Of a stretch of 64,000 nt of DNA, positions 45,914-53,162 are shown one piece after another. Source of the DNA: Gammaproteobacteria bacterium (GTDB taxonomy: Bacteria > Pseudomonadota > Gammaproteobacteria > SZUA-229); assembly GCA_029882355.1 (NCBI GenBank), contig JAOUKV010000005.1, positions 62,001-126,000 on the forward strand, written 5' to 3'. A program made the position numbers and the translations under genes. Position 1 is the stretch's first letter. Every line of letters begins with the position of its first letter. Under the pieces are notes generated by a model. It worked only from the letters and a program-made list of their open reading frames with translations. It was not told the origin of the DNA and did not search any database.

Positions 45914-47644
45914 CTAGCCAATTGGCCAAACTGATGATAGATAGTCCCAGTTGATCGCGTAGTAAACAACGAAACAAACCAGTAGCGCCAGGGCAAGAAC
46001 AAATGTTCCCGGTGCTTCGAAACCACCGCTATGATCATGTTCTATAGGCTCGGCTCTTTCCAGGCGAGGTGGCTGCTCAACATTATAAACAGAATCAGCC
46101 AGTGGGATACCACAGAAACCCTGGAATAGACCTGCTGATGGCTCTAGTTTTTTACCGAAAAGCAATGAGCCAACAGTAACAATTAAGAACATTGCGCCAC
46201 CGAGAACACCCAGCACACCACCGATTCCACCGACGGCCATCATCATATAAGCCGTGCCTGGATATTCAAAACTCAAAGCAGCACCAGTAAAGTCCATGTC
46301 CCAATGACGACGTGAAACACCAAGAGTACCTGCACCCAGTAAGAACAGGATCATGATTGTCATGCCAAGTGAGAAAACATAAGGCTGTAACTTAGCCATC
46401 CACGGTAGGAACAATGCACGTCTAAACAACACTGGAATCAACAAATAAGTTAATGCCATGAATGTCAGCGTTGTACCCACTGCTACCGTTGCATGGAAAT
46501 GCGCAGGCACGTAAATGGTATTATGGATGATCAGGTTAATCTGCTCAGTACCCATAACAACACCTGTAATACCACCGATGAAGCCGAAGATAATCAGAGC
46601 GAAGAAGAAGCCTGAAAAGACGGGATTGCCCCATGGTGCTTTACGTAACCATTCAAACAAGCCCTTAGTGTAACCCTTCGAGCGTTGAGCTACTTCCATC
46701 GCGCCAGGAACAGTTAAACCATGGATCATACTAGCCAATACAGCCAAGTACATCGCATAACTGGTGTTAAAGATCTTCCACTCAGAGCTAACGCCTGGAT
46801 CAACCAGAATATGATGCGCACTAGCTAATTGCAGGAAGAAGATATAAAGCAGGAATGCAAAACGACTGACTTTTTCAGACATTGGACGAGCGCCAAACAA
46901 AATACCTGTAATCAAATACCAGATAGAGACATGTGCAGCAACATTGATCTGTTGTGATGAATGTCCTAATGCCCACCAGATAATACGGTACATTTCAGCA
47001 TCAATATGATTGATATAGCCAATAGACCAAAGGAAGGTTGGGAACAGGATAATCGCACCTGATGCAATAGTAAAGATCGCAATAATACAGGCCGTTAAAG
47101 CACCAAAAGTGACCAGAGGAATTGAGCCATCATAAGTCTTATCATCTTTTGCAAGAACCAAAGTACCCAAAAAGACAAAACAGCCAATCAATGCACCTAC
47201 TGCAAAAAGAATCAGACCCAGATAAAAATGAGGAGCTGCCTGCATAGGCACGTATGAAGTCATCATGACGCTTGAATTACCCTGCAATACAGCAACGTTA
47301 TTCATAACAGCACCAATAATCATCAAAGCAAAACCAGCCCACGCCCAACCGGGAGCAGCCAGCCTACTTCGTAACAATGTCGATGATGCAAAGTAAAGAA
47401 CAGCCATCTCGAAAAAGATAACCCAGAAAATTAATGCATTAATACCATGAGCAGTTAATACCTGATAGAACAGGTCTGCAGGCAACAAATGCACTTCCTG
47501 CCAGCGAGTTAAAATAACACCAAGCGCTAAAAGACCAGCAATAAGCAGAAAAACAACACCCGCCACAGCGTTGACTTTCATCAAGCTCTCAGCAGATCTG
47601 TCAAAATAAAAGCCCGAATCGGGACAAACTCTAAATCGTGCCAT
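45914..47644 (-). CDS. Heme-copper superfamily subunit I lacking the oxidase tyrosine
   Basis: The 576-residue protein has about 12-14 spans. Metal ligands are conserved: H66 (low-spin heme), H228, H277 and H278 (active-site metal), H382 and H384 (hemes). The residue four after H228 is glutamine (Q232, in GHSSQQ), where oxidases have the cross-linked tyrosine (GHPEVY) and cNOR has the catalytic glutamate. No tyrosine is seen at the cbb3 position in helix VII either. These features, with the denitrification setting, fit an alternative NO reductase such as the eNOR-like group rather than an O2 reductase, but this is inference. The GGAG site supports the start. Confidence 0.8.
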   Translation of the reverse strand: MARFRVCPDSGFYFDRSAESLMKVNAVAGVVFLLIAGLLALGVILTRWQEVHLLPADLFYQVLTAHGINALIFWVIFFEMAVLYFASSTLLRSRLAAPGWAWAGFALMIIGAVMNNVAVLQGNSSVMMTSYVPMQAAPHFYLGLILFAVGALIGCFVFLGTLVLAKDDKTYDGSIPLVTFGALTACIIAIFTIASGAIILFPTFLWSIGYINHIDAEMYRIIWWALGHSSQQINVAAHVSIWYLITGILFGARPMSEKVSRFAFLLYIFFLQLASAHHILVDPGVSSEWKIFNTSYAMYLAVLASMIHGLTVPGAMEVAQRSKGYTKGLFEWLRKAPWGNPVFSGFFFALIIFGFIGGITGVVMGTEQINLIIHNTIYVPAHFHATVAVGTTLTFMALTYLLIPVLFRRALFLPWMAKLQPYVFSLGMTIMILFLLGAGTLGVSRRHWDMDFTGAALSFEYPGTAYMMMAVGGIGGVLGVLGGAMFLIVTVGSLLFGKKLEPSAGLFQGFCGIPLADSVYNVEQPPRLERAEPIEHDHSGGFEAPGTFVLALALLVCFVVYYAINWDYLSSVWPIG

Positions 47645-47645
47645 C

Positions 47646-48191
47646 TTAATTCTCCTTCACGTAAATTTTGCCAAGCATGGTGTGGTGACCGATGCCGCAA
47701 TATTCATTACAAACAACAGTAAATTCACCAGCTTGATCAGGAGTCACATTGATGACCATCTCATAACCAGGAACAACCTGTAAATTGATATTAACTGGCT
47801 GCAGAGAAAAACCGTGGTTCCAATCCATCGAACCTAAATGTAGTCGATAGGTCTCACCTTTTTCAAGATTGAGAATTGGATACCATTGCCAGAGTCTGCC
47901 TAGCATATAGATATCACTACCTGCTGGAGGTGTCACAATCGGCATGCCAGATTGCTCTTCTACACCAGTTTGGTATTCTGCAACGAAAGCTTCTACAGAC
48001 TCGCCATATTTTTCTGCGTTTGTTTGATAGGCTTCAGTAGAAAGGTTTTGTTTTCCATAAACATGCCAATAAGGCATCATGAAAAACATAATTAAACACC
48101 AGACTAAGGCAATACCTGCCCAGATAATTTCTTGTTTGCCAACGGGGACGTTCCACCATATCCGGTCAGCGGGGGGTAAAAATGAACTCAT
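47646..48191 (-). CDS. Heme-copper subunit II with CuA site
   Basis: The 181-residue protein has one membrane span (about 22-42) and a CuA cupredoxin domain. CuA ligands H126, C161, C165, H169 and M172 (CNEYCGIGHHTM) are complete, with E163. It should pass electrons from cytochrome c or cupredoxin to subunit I. I chose the ATG at 48191, with GGAG upstream (GAGGAGAATCCT). The longer frame from 48275 has no site and runs into the small gene before it. It ends two bases before subunit I. Confidence 0.92.
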   Translation of the reverse strand: MSSFLPPADRIWWNVPVGKQEIIWAGIALVWCLIMFFMMPYWHVYGKQNLSTEAYQTNAEKYGESVEAFVAEYQTGVEEQSGMPIVTPPAGSDIYMLGRLWQWYPILNLEKGETYRLHLGSMDWNHGFSLQPVNINLQVVPGYEMVINVTPDQAGEFTVVCNEYCGIGHHTMLGKIYVKEN

Positions 48192-48201
48192 AGGATTCTC
48201 C

Positions 48202-48363
48202 TCATTTAGCGATAGGTAAGGTTGCGACTTCCATAACACCCCAGAGGGTATAGAAAACCGTAGGCATTGCCACACCTATGAATAATAGTAAAAACGGGTT
48301 ATCCAGCATTCGCTGAAAAAAAGGAATCCGCTCTGGTTTCGGCAAGTTATTTTCTTCTGACAT
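48202..48363 (-). CDS. Small single-span membrane protein, first gene of the heme-copper operon
   Basis: A 53-residue frame too short for a usual gene call. It begins MSEENNLPKPERIPFFQRML and has one hydrophobic span (about 23-42, NPFLLLFIGVAMPTVFYTLW). A strong AAGGAG site lies 7 bases above its ATG, and its stop is 10 bases before the subunit II start, with a GGAG between. The operon structure and ribosome site make a real gene likely. It may be a subunit IV-like stabilising helix or assembly factor. Confidence 0.75.
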   Translation of the reverse strand: MSEENNLPKPERIPFFQRMLDNPFLLLFIGVAMPTVFYTLWGVMEVATLPIAK

Positions 48364-48547
48364 GCTGAATCTCCTTCAAGATTATTGATTATAATTATTA
48401 GTTTACTGAGCACAGTATATACACCATCATTCCGATTTCAATGCCATATTCTGACACCAATCCAAACAATACACGCAACCCTACAGCGTACAACATTCAT
48501 ACGCCTGTAATTAGTGAGAAAGATTATAGAATCTCAAGATATAGGAC

Positions 48548-48561
48548 ATGATCTATATCAA
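48548..48561 (-). promoter_or_regulatory. FNR/DNR-type box upstream of the heme-copper operon
   Basis: ATGAT-CTAT-ATCAA has one mismatch (A for the first T). It lies about 185 bases above the small first gene on the minus strand. Confidence 0.6.
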
Positions 48562-48697
48562 CTTAGTTAGACAAGAAGACGGGGGCTTGCTCATAAGATA
48601 TCATCAGATAGAATGTGGCATTGCAGCAGATTTTAACAAACTCGACAGCGTCATGCACGCCAGGTTTCAAGTTTTGATGTATTAGATACATATAATA

Positions 48698-48711
48698 TTG
48701 ATCTACACCAA
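48698..48711 (+). promoter_or_regulatory. FNR/DNR-like box upstream of hemerythrin gene
   Basis: TTGAT-CTAC-ACCAA has one mismatch (C for T in the right arm). Centred near 48704, it fits activation at -41.5 for a start near 48746. Confidence 0.55.
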
Positions 48712-48793
48712 AGCACAGGCTATTAAGAATAGATTAGAATCCACACCTCACCCTATTGAATAACACATGATTAGTTATAGCAGAGGTCTGCAA

Positions 48794-49201
48794 ATGGCAT
48801 TAATTGAATGGCGCGAAGAATATTCGACTGGAATATCTGGCGTTGATTTTGAACATCAGGAGCTTATAGCTTTAGTTAACTCTGTTTACGAGATGCTGGG
48901 CGATTCATCGAGCAAAACCAACATCATCAACTGCCTGGGCGACATTTACGGAAGCATCTCATCTCACTTTGCGCTCGAAGAACGCTGGATGGAGCAAAAT
49001 GACTATGATGATTATAAAGCCCATAGAGAAGATCATGAGCGCCTACTGGACGATATTGGCGACATCACTGACGATGTTGAAACCAGCCACGAGCTTAATG
49101 AAGAACAATTACGCGAAAGACTGAGCAACTGGTTTCTAAACCACTTCAAAACACACGATGCCCGTCTACACCAATTTGAAACATCGAAGAAACATACATA
49201 A
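48794..49201 (+). CDS. Soluble bacteriohemerythrin
   Basis: The 135-residue protein has the hemerythrin ligands in VDFEHQELI, HFALEERWM, AHREDHERLL and NHFKTHDARL. No signal or membrane span is seen, so it is cytoplasmic and should bind O2 or NO at a di-iron site. I chose the ATG at 48794 (GAGG seven bases upstream), which opens with the typical MALIEWREEYSTGI; the ATG at 48767 would add 9 residues. It overlaps the ctaA start (ATAATG), suggesting co-translation. Confidence 0.9.
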   Translation: MALIEWREEYSTGISGVDFEHQELIALVNSVYEMLGDSSSKTNIINCLGDIYGSISSHFALEERWMEQNDYDDYKAHREDHERLLDDIGDITDDVETSHELNEEQLRERLSNWFLNHFKTHDARLHQFETSKKHT

Positions 49202-50241
49202 TGACTCAATCTTTCTCTACTCCTGATTCAGATAAATCAATCGCAATCTGGCTACTTATTTGCTGTGCAACGGTATTTGGCATGGTCGTACTGGGTGGCG
49301 TTACCCGCCTCACCGGTTCTGGTCTCTCCATGGTGCAATGGGCACCCATAATGGGTATATTGCCACCACTTAATCAGGAAGCATGGCAAGAAACATTTAA
49401 CCTTTATCAGCAATTCCCCGAGTTCCAGATAAAAAACTTTCATATGACTCTGGAGGATTTCAAATCTATATTCTGGTTTGAATATTCACATCGATTACTG
49501 GGTCGCGGCATTGGCATTATATTTTTCCTGCCGTTCCTGTTTTTCTTTTTCACTGGAAAGGTCAACAAATCCCTAACACCTAAATTAGTCACCATGTTTG
49601 TACTGGGTGGACTCCAGGGATTGATGGGCTGGTATATGGTAAAAAGCGGTCTGGTAGACGACCCGCACGTCAGCCAATACCGACTGACGGCGCACCTGAG
49701 CCTGGCCATTATTATTTATGCCTACATGTTTTGGGTTGCACTAGATCTTCTATCTCCAAAAACAAGTTCTGTAGCCATAGCTACTGATCAAAAACTCGTG
49801 CGACTCTCAACTATAATCTCCTCAATGGTTTTTATCACTATCATGTCTGGTGGTTTTGTTGCAGGTACCAAAGCAGGCTTTGCCTTTAACACCTTCCCTT
49901 TAATGAATGGACAATTAATTCCCGATGGTCTGTTTTCAATAGAACCCATCTGGCATAATTTTTTCGAGAACATCATCACCGTTCAGTTTGATCACAGGGT
50001 TTTGGCGACCCTGCTTTTTCTAATCATTCCAACTTTCTGGCTAAAAAGTAGAAAGCTCAAATTAGAGCCGATGTCTCACCTCGGTATTCACCTGCTACTT
50101 GCAGCACTGATACTACAAATCACACTTGGCATCTCCACTTTATTACTAGTTGTGCCTGTTTCACTGGCTGCAGCACATCAGGCCGGAGCCGTAATACTAC
50201 TGACTGCTGCATTATTTGTTAGCCATCAGCTTCGAAGATAA
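49201..50241 (+). CDS. ctaA: Heme A synthase (CtaA/COX15)
   Basis: The 346-residue eight-span protein converts heme O to heme A. Conserved segments include GGVTRLTGSGLSM, EYSHRLLGRGIG (heme-ligand histidine), LGGLQGLMGWYMVKSGL, TAHLSLA, and QFDHRVLAT and AAHQAGAV with the second pair of histidines. Its presence suggests that a heme-A-containing enzyme is made; the heme-copper pair at 45.9-48.2 kb is the nearest candidate. No ctaB lies here. Probably co-transcribed with hemerythrin and SirB2-family genes. Confidence 0.93.
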   Translation: MTQSFSTPDSDKSIAIWLLICCATVFGMVVLGGVTRLTGSGLSMVQWAPIMGILPPLNQEAWQETFNLYQQFPEFQIKNFHMTLEDFKSIFWFEYSHRLLGRGIGIIFFLPFLFFFFTGKVNKSLTPKLVTMFVLGGLQGLMGWYMVKSGLVDDPHVSQYRLTAHLSLAIIIYAYMFWVALDLLSPKTSSVAIATDQKLVRLSTIISSMVFITIMSGGFVAGTKAGFAFNTFPLMNGQLIPDGLFSIEPIWHNFFENIITVQFDHRVLATLLFLIIPTFWLKSRKLKLEPMSHLGIHLLLAALILQITLGISTLLLVVPVSLAAAHQAGAVILLTAALFVSHQLRR

Positions 50242-50269
50242 CTGTTCCCACTTTAAAGCTACATAGGTC

Positions 50270-50641
50270 ATGCTGGTCAAATATATCCACGTATCATCTG
50301 TTGTTCTCACACTGATATTTTTTATCATCAGAGGGATATGGATGATCATGGATATGGAGCTACTTAAAAAAAAATGGGTAAAAATACTGGCACCGATTAT
50401 CGATAGCGTATTACTTGTCAGTGCAATCCTGTTAGCCATAGAGACGCATCAATATCCATTTTCAGATCACTGGTTAACAGCAAAAGTTTTAGCCCTGATC
50501 GCTTATATAGCACTAGGTATGGTTGCACTTAATTATGGCAAAACAAAAAATATCCGGATAACAGCATGGCTGGCTTCACTACTCTGTTTTGCCTACATTG
50601 CCTCTGTCGCCATTAGCCGTAATCCAGTAATATTCCATTAA
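50270..50641 (+). CDS. SirB2-family membrane protein
   Basis: The 123-residue protein has four spans and the SirB family marks (YIHVSSVVLTLIFFIIRG, HWLTAKVLALIAYIALGMVALNYG). The role of SirB proteins is not settled. It lies 28 bases after ctaA on the same strand. Confidence 0.87.
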   Translation: MLVKYIHVSSVVLTLIFFIIRGIWMIMDMELLKKKWVKILAPIIDSVLLVSAILLAIETHQYPFSDHWLTAKVLALIAYIALGMVALNYGKTKNIRITAWLASLLCFAYIASVAISRNPVIFH

Positions 50642-50679
50642 CAATTTTCACAGACAAATAACAAAGAGACACCAACATA

Positions 50680-51180
50680 ATGAAAAACACGCTAACCAAT
50701 TCTTTATACGCAGCTATATTTGCACTGCTCACTATTATTTCAGGAAATGCTTTTTCTGAGCAAACATCAACAAGCCTTGATATTCTCGCAGGCCATTTCT
50801 CCAGAGAAGGTAATAACGGCTCACCCGCAAAAGAAACGAAAAATAATATTTATATAAAAATGTACGCTGAACAATGGATTGCTCTTTTATATGTACCTTA
50901 TCCCTATGCGACCAAGGTCTCCCCTACTATGATTGATGAGGTCTTCAAAAACATTAAACTTGGGTCAGAAAGCGGCTCATTCACAAGAGACACATTTGGC
51001 GTGCTTGAGGAGGCAGCCACCACACACGTAGAAAAGTATGAAATGGTTGAAGGCCAGCTGCAATTTCAATGTGGCTCAATAAACCCCTGCGCCGTCAGAT
51101 TTTATGATGACTACATAGAACTCGTTAAAAGCGGAATTATCAACGAACATATTATTAAGTTTGATCATATAACTAAATAA
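50680..51180 (+). CDS. Hypothetical periplasmic protein
   Basis: The 166-residue precursor has a signal peptide (residues 1-26, ending AFSE) and two cysteines near the C-terminus (FQCGSINPCAVRF) that could form a disulfide. No family recognised. It follows the SirB2-like gene by 38 bases and ends five bases before the convergent SCO gene. Confidence 0.65.
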   Translation: MKNTLTNSLYAAIFALLTIISGNAFSEQTSTSLDILAGHFSREGNNGSPAKETKNNIYIKMYAEQWIALLYVPYPYATKVSPTMIDEVFKNIKLGSESGSFTRDTFGVLEEAATTHVEKYEMVEGQLQFQCGSINPCAVRFYDDYIELVKSGIINEHIIKFDHITK

Positions 51181-51185
51181 CAACA

Positions 51186-51824
51186 TTATTTTGATGTATA
51201 AAATCGAATTTTTTTATACAGGGAGACGATGGTTTCAGGAATATGTGGCTGTGAAAAGGAAGCCATTACCTTTGTATCTGGTGCAACAAGGAAAATAGCG
51301 CTGGTGTGGGCTACCAGATACTCTCCGGGTGATATTTCCTGCCCCATCATATAGCCCGCACCAAATGACTGTGTAAAATTATCGATATTCTTTTTATCGC
51401 CAGTAAGACCAATAAAATCCTTATTAAAGAATGTTACATAATCTGTAAGACTATCCACCGTATCACGCTCAGGATCAACTGAGACAAATATAATTTGTGT
51501 GTCCGGAAAAATATCAACATGCTCTTTGCCAAGCCTGTCCATTACTGAATTTAATGTATGAAGCGTAGTTGGACAAATATCAGGACATGAAGTGTAACCA
51601 AAAAAGACAAATGACCATTTGTCCTCAAATAGACTCTCATTGATCAACTGCCCCTTTTGATTAATTAACTCAAATGAGTTTAGCTGTCTTGGTTCTGCTC
51701 GAAGAACACCCATTAATTCCTGTGGCGGACTCGAACTTTGTGAAGCAATATTCCAAATAACCGCTATCAGAAACAGAAAAAACAGCGTGGCTACCGCCCT
51801 ATATAACTGACTACTTTTTATCAT
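51186..51824 (-). CDS. SCO1/SenC family protein, second copy
   Basis: The 212-residue protein has one N-terminal span and a thioredoxin fold with the copper motif CPDICP (C-x3-C) and a histidine in VAHTSAIFLV. It is likely a periplasmic copper chaperone for CuA. I chose the ATG at 51824 (MIKSSQLYRAVATLFF), preceded by TGGA; the longer frame from 51866 overlaps the upstream gene deeply. It overlaps the end of the small gene 51811-52047 by 14 bases. Confidence 0.9.
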   Translation of the reverse strand: MIKSSQLYRAVATLFFLFLIAVIWNIASQSSSPPQELMGVLRAEPRQLNSFELINQKGQLINESLFEDKWSFVFFGYTSCPDICPTTLHTLNSVMDRLGKEHVDIFPDTQIIFVSVDPERDTVDSLTDYVTFFNKDFIGLTGDKKNIDNFTQSFGAGYMMGQEISPGEYLVAHTSAIFLVAPDTKVMASFSQPHIPETIVSLYKKIRFYTSK

Positions 51825-52047
51825 TTTTTTTCCATTGTTTAACGGCCCAGATAAAAAAACTAACAATCATGACTATATTAACAATCATGCCTATACCAAA
51901 AAACACTGTCAGATCTGCCTTGCCAGGCTGTACATTTGGAGCTAATTGAACCTGTTGATCCATCGAAGCTTCACTTGATCCTTGAAAAGAAACATTTGCT
52001 ATTTTTAACTCAGTTTTAATACTATTCTGTGCTAATAAATCAACCAT
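51811..52047 (-). CDS. Small single-span membrane protein upstream of SCO
   Basis: 78 residues, with one span at about residues 47-68 (LTVFFGIGMIVNIVMIVSFFIWAV) and a lysine-rich end. An internal ATG (51963) would make a 50-residue form. No family recognised. It overlaps the SCO gene by 14 bases, which suggests co-translation, so a role in oxidase or heme-copper assembly is plausible. Confidence 0.6.
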   Translation of the reverse strand: MVDLLAQNSIKTELKIANVSFQGSSEASMDQQVQLAPNVQPGKADLTVFFGIGMIVNIVMIVSFFIWAVKQWKKNDKK

Positions 52048-52180
52048 TTTTAAATATCTACCTAATAATTACCTGGCAACAGAGGAATTGTCACACAGTG
52101 AACAAACACAAGAAAAAGCCTACATACGAAGCATAAACACACGTCCAATTCTACACCAAGATAGCATCAACTTACTTTAT

Positions 52181-52198
52181 TTGATTAAAATTAATCAA
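52181..52198. repeat. 18-base palindrome in the napF upstream region
   Basis: TTGATTAA and TTAATCAA are perfect inverted arms separated by AA. The spacing between TTGAT and ATCAA is eight bases rather than four, so it is not a canonical FNR box, but it could be an operator for the divergent small membrane protein/SCO operon, whose start is 134 bases away. Confidence 0.5.
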
Positions 52199-52287
52199 AA
52201 ATCCAACTTTTCTTACCATAAAAATAATTAGCATAAATTTCAATCTAATCTGTACCCATTTTGCCATCATTTTCAAACATCATAAAC

Positions 52288-52301
52288 TTGACGCATATCA
52301 A
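52288..52301 (+). promoter_or_regulatory. FNR/DNR-type box of the nap operon
   Basis: TTGAC-GCAT-ATCAA matches the anaerobic box and is centred about 70 bases above the napF GTG, suitable for activation from -41.5. Confidence 0.75.
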
Positions 52302-52363
52302 AAACCCTTGTAACTAATAAGCCTATTCTGCATGCATGTTTATATTTATGCGAACCAATTAAC

Positions 52364-52855
52364 GTGAGTACTGCCATCAACAGAATGCAGTTTCTGCGCG
52401 GAGATTATTCGGGGAAAAAATCCCCGATAAGACCTCCCTGGGCAGACACTGAAAAAAGATTCACACATTTATGTGATAGTTGTGGTGAATGCATCAAACA
52501 GTGCCCAACTCAAATAATTCAAAAAGGTCGTGGTGATTACCCAGTCATTAACTTTAATGCTGGAGAGTGTTTGTTTTGCAATGAATGCGTTGATGCCTGT
52601 AAAACCAAGGCACTAACAATAATCGAAGGCCAGCAACCCTGGTCAGTTACCGCCTCCATTAATACCAAAACATGTCTCGCATATAACAATACCGAATGCC
52701 GCAGCTGCTATGACCCATGTGAAGTCAGTAGCATCAATATGACAGCACGTATTGGCGGTGTATCCATCCCCCTTCTAAATACTAGCTTGTGTACCGGCTG
52801 TGGTGCCTGTTTTGCCATCTGCCCGACTAAAGCAATAACAATGATTACACATTAA
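52364..52855 (+). CDS. napF: NapF ferredoxin-type protein
   Basis: The 163-residue cytoplasmic protein has four-cysteine iron-sulfur motifs (CDSCGECIKQCP, CLFCNECVDACK, CTGCGACFAICP, plus CRSCYDPCE), the NapF pattern. It is involved in maturation of NapA before export. The start is GTG at 52364. It opens the napFDAGHBC operon in the order known from E. coli. Confidence 0.93.
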   Translation: MSTAINRMQFLRGDYSGKKSPIRPPWADTEKRFTHLCDSCGECIKQCPTQIIQKGRGDYPVINFNAGECLFCNECVDACKTKALTIIEGQQPWSVTASINTKTCLAYNNTECRSCYDPCEVSSINMTARIGGVSIPLLNTSLCTGCGACFAICPTKAITMITH

Positions 52856-52870
52856 TAACTGAGGTTAATT

Positions 52871-53119
52871 ATGAATATCAGCGGTGTACTTGTACGATCT
52901 TATCCGGAAAATATCCAGTCCGTCTGGCAAGAATTAACAACGATTGATGGCGTTGAAGTTCATGGCAGCAATGACGATGGCCGCATGGTTGTAACTGTAG
53001 AACAGGAAAATGCAGGACTGTTATCCGACATGCTCGGAAAAATGAATGATATCCACGGCGTTTTATCGACGTCAATGATTTACCACGAATTTGAAGAAAC
53101 CAATATTAAAGAAAACTAG
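52871..53119 (+). CDS. napD: NapD chaperone
   Basis: The 82-residue ferredoxin-fold protein binds the Tat signal of NapA and prevents early export. Conserved start ([15 protein letters not shown]), [17 protein letters not shown] and [14 protein letters not shown] match NapD. It lies 15 bases after napF; the napA ATG is 43 bases later. Confidence 0.93.
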   Translation: MNISGVLVRSYPENIQSVWQELTTIDGVEVHGSNDDGRMVVTVEQENAGLLSDMLGKMNDIHGVLSTSMIYHEFEETNIKEN

Positions 53120-53162
53120 GTCTCTAAATACAGAGACTCCAAGGTCAATAGGAGGCCGAGCA

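Larger units (their letters stand above)
48364..48793. other. Divergent regulatory region of heme-copper operon and hemerythrin
   Basis: About 430 non-coding bases, A+T-rich. Two FNR/DNR-like boxes lie at 48548-48561 and 48698-48711. No other structure is evident. Confidence 0.6.
52048..52363. other. Divergent region upstream of napF
   Basis: About 316 non-coding A+T-rich bases. They hold the TTGATTAA-AA-TTAATCAA palindrome at 52181-52198 and the FNR/DNR-type box at 52288-52301 before napF. Confidence 0.6.

Noticed and set aside
45914-48191. Simple assignment as aa3-type cytochrome c oxidase
   Set aside because: CuA and ctaA would fit, but the active-site tyrosine is glutamine, so an ordinary oxidase cannot be claimed.
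48192-48275. N-terminal extension of heme-copper subunit II
   Set aside because: No ribosome site, and it overlaps the well supported small gene in another frame; the ATG at 48191 has GGAG.
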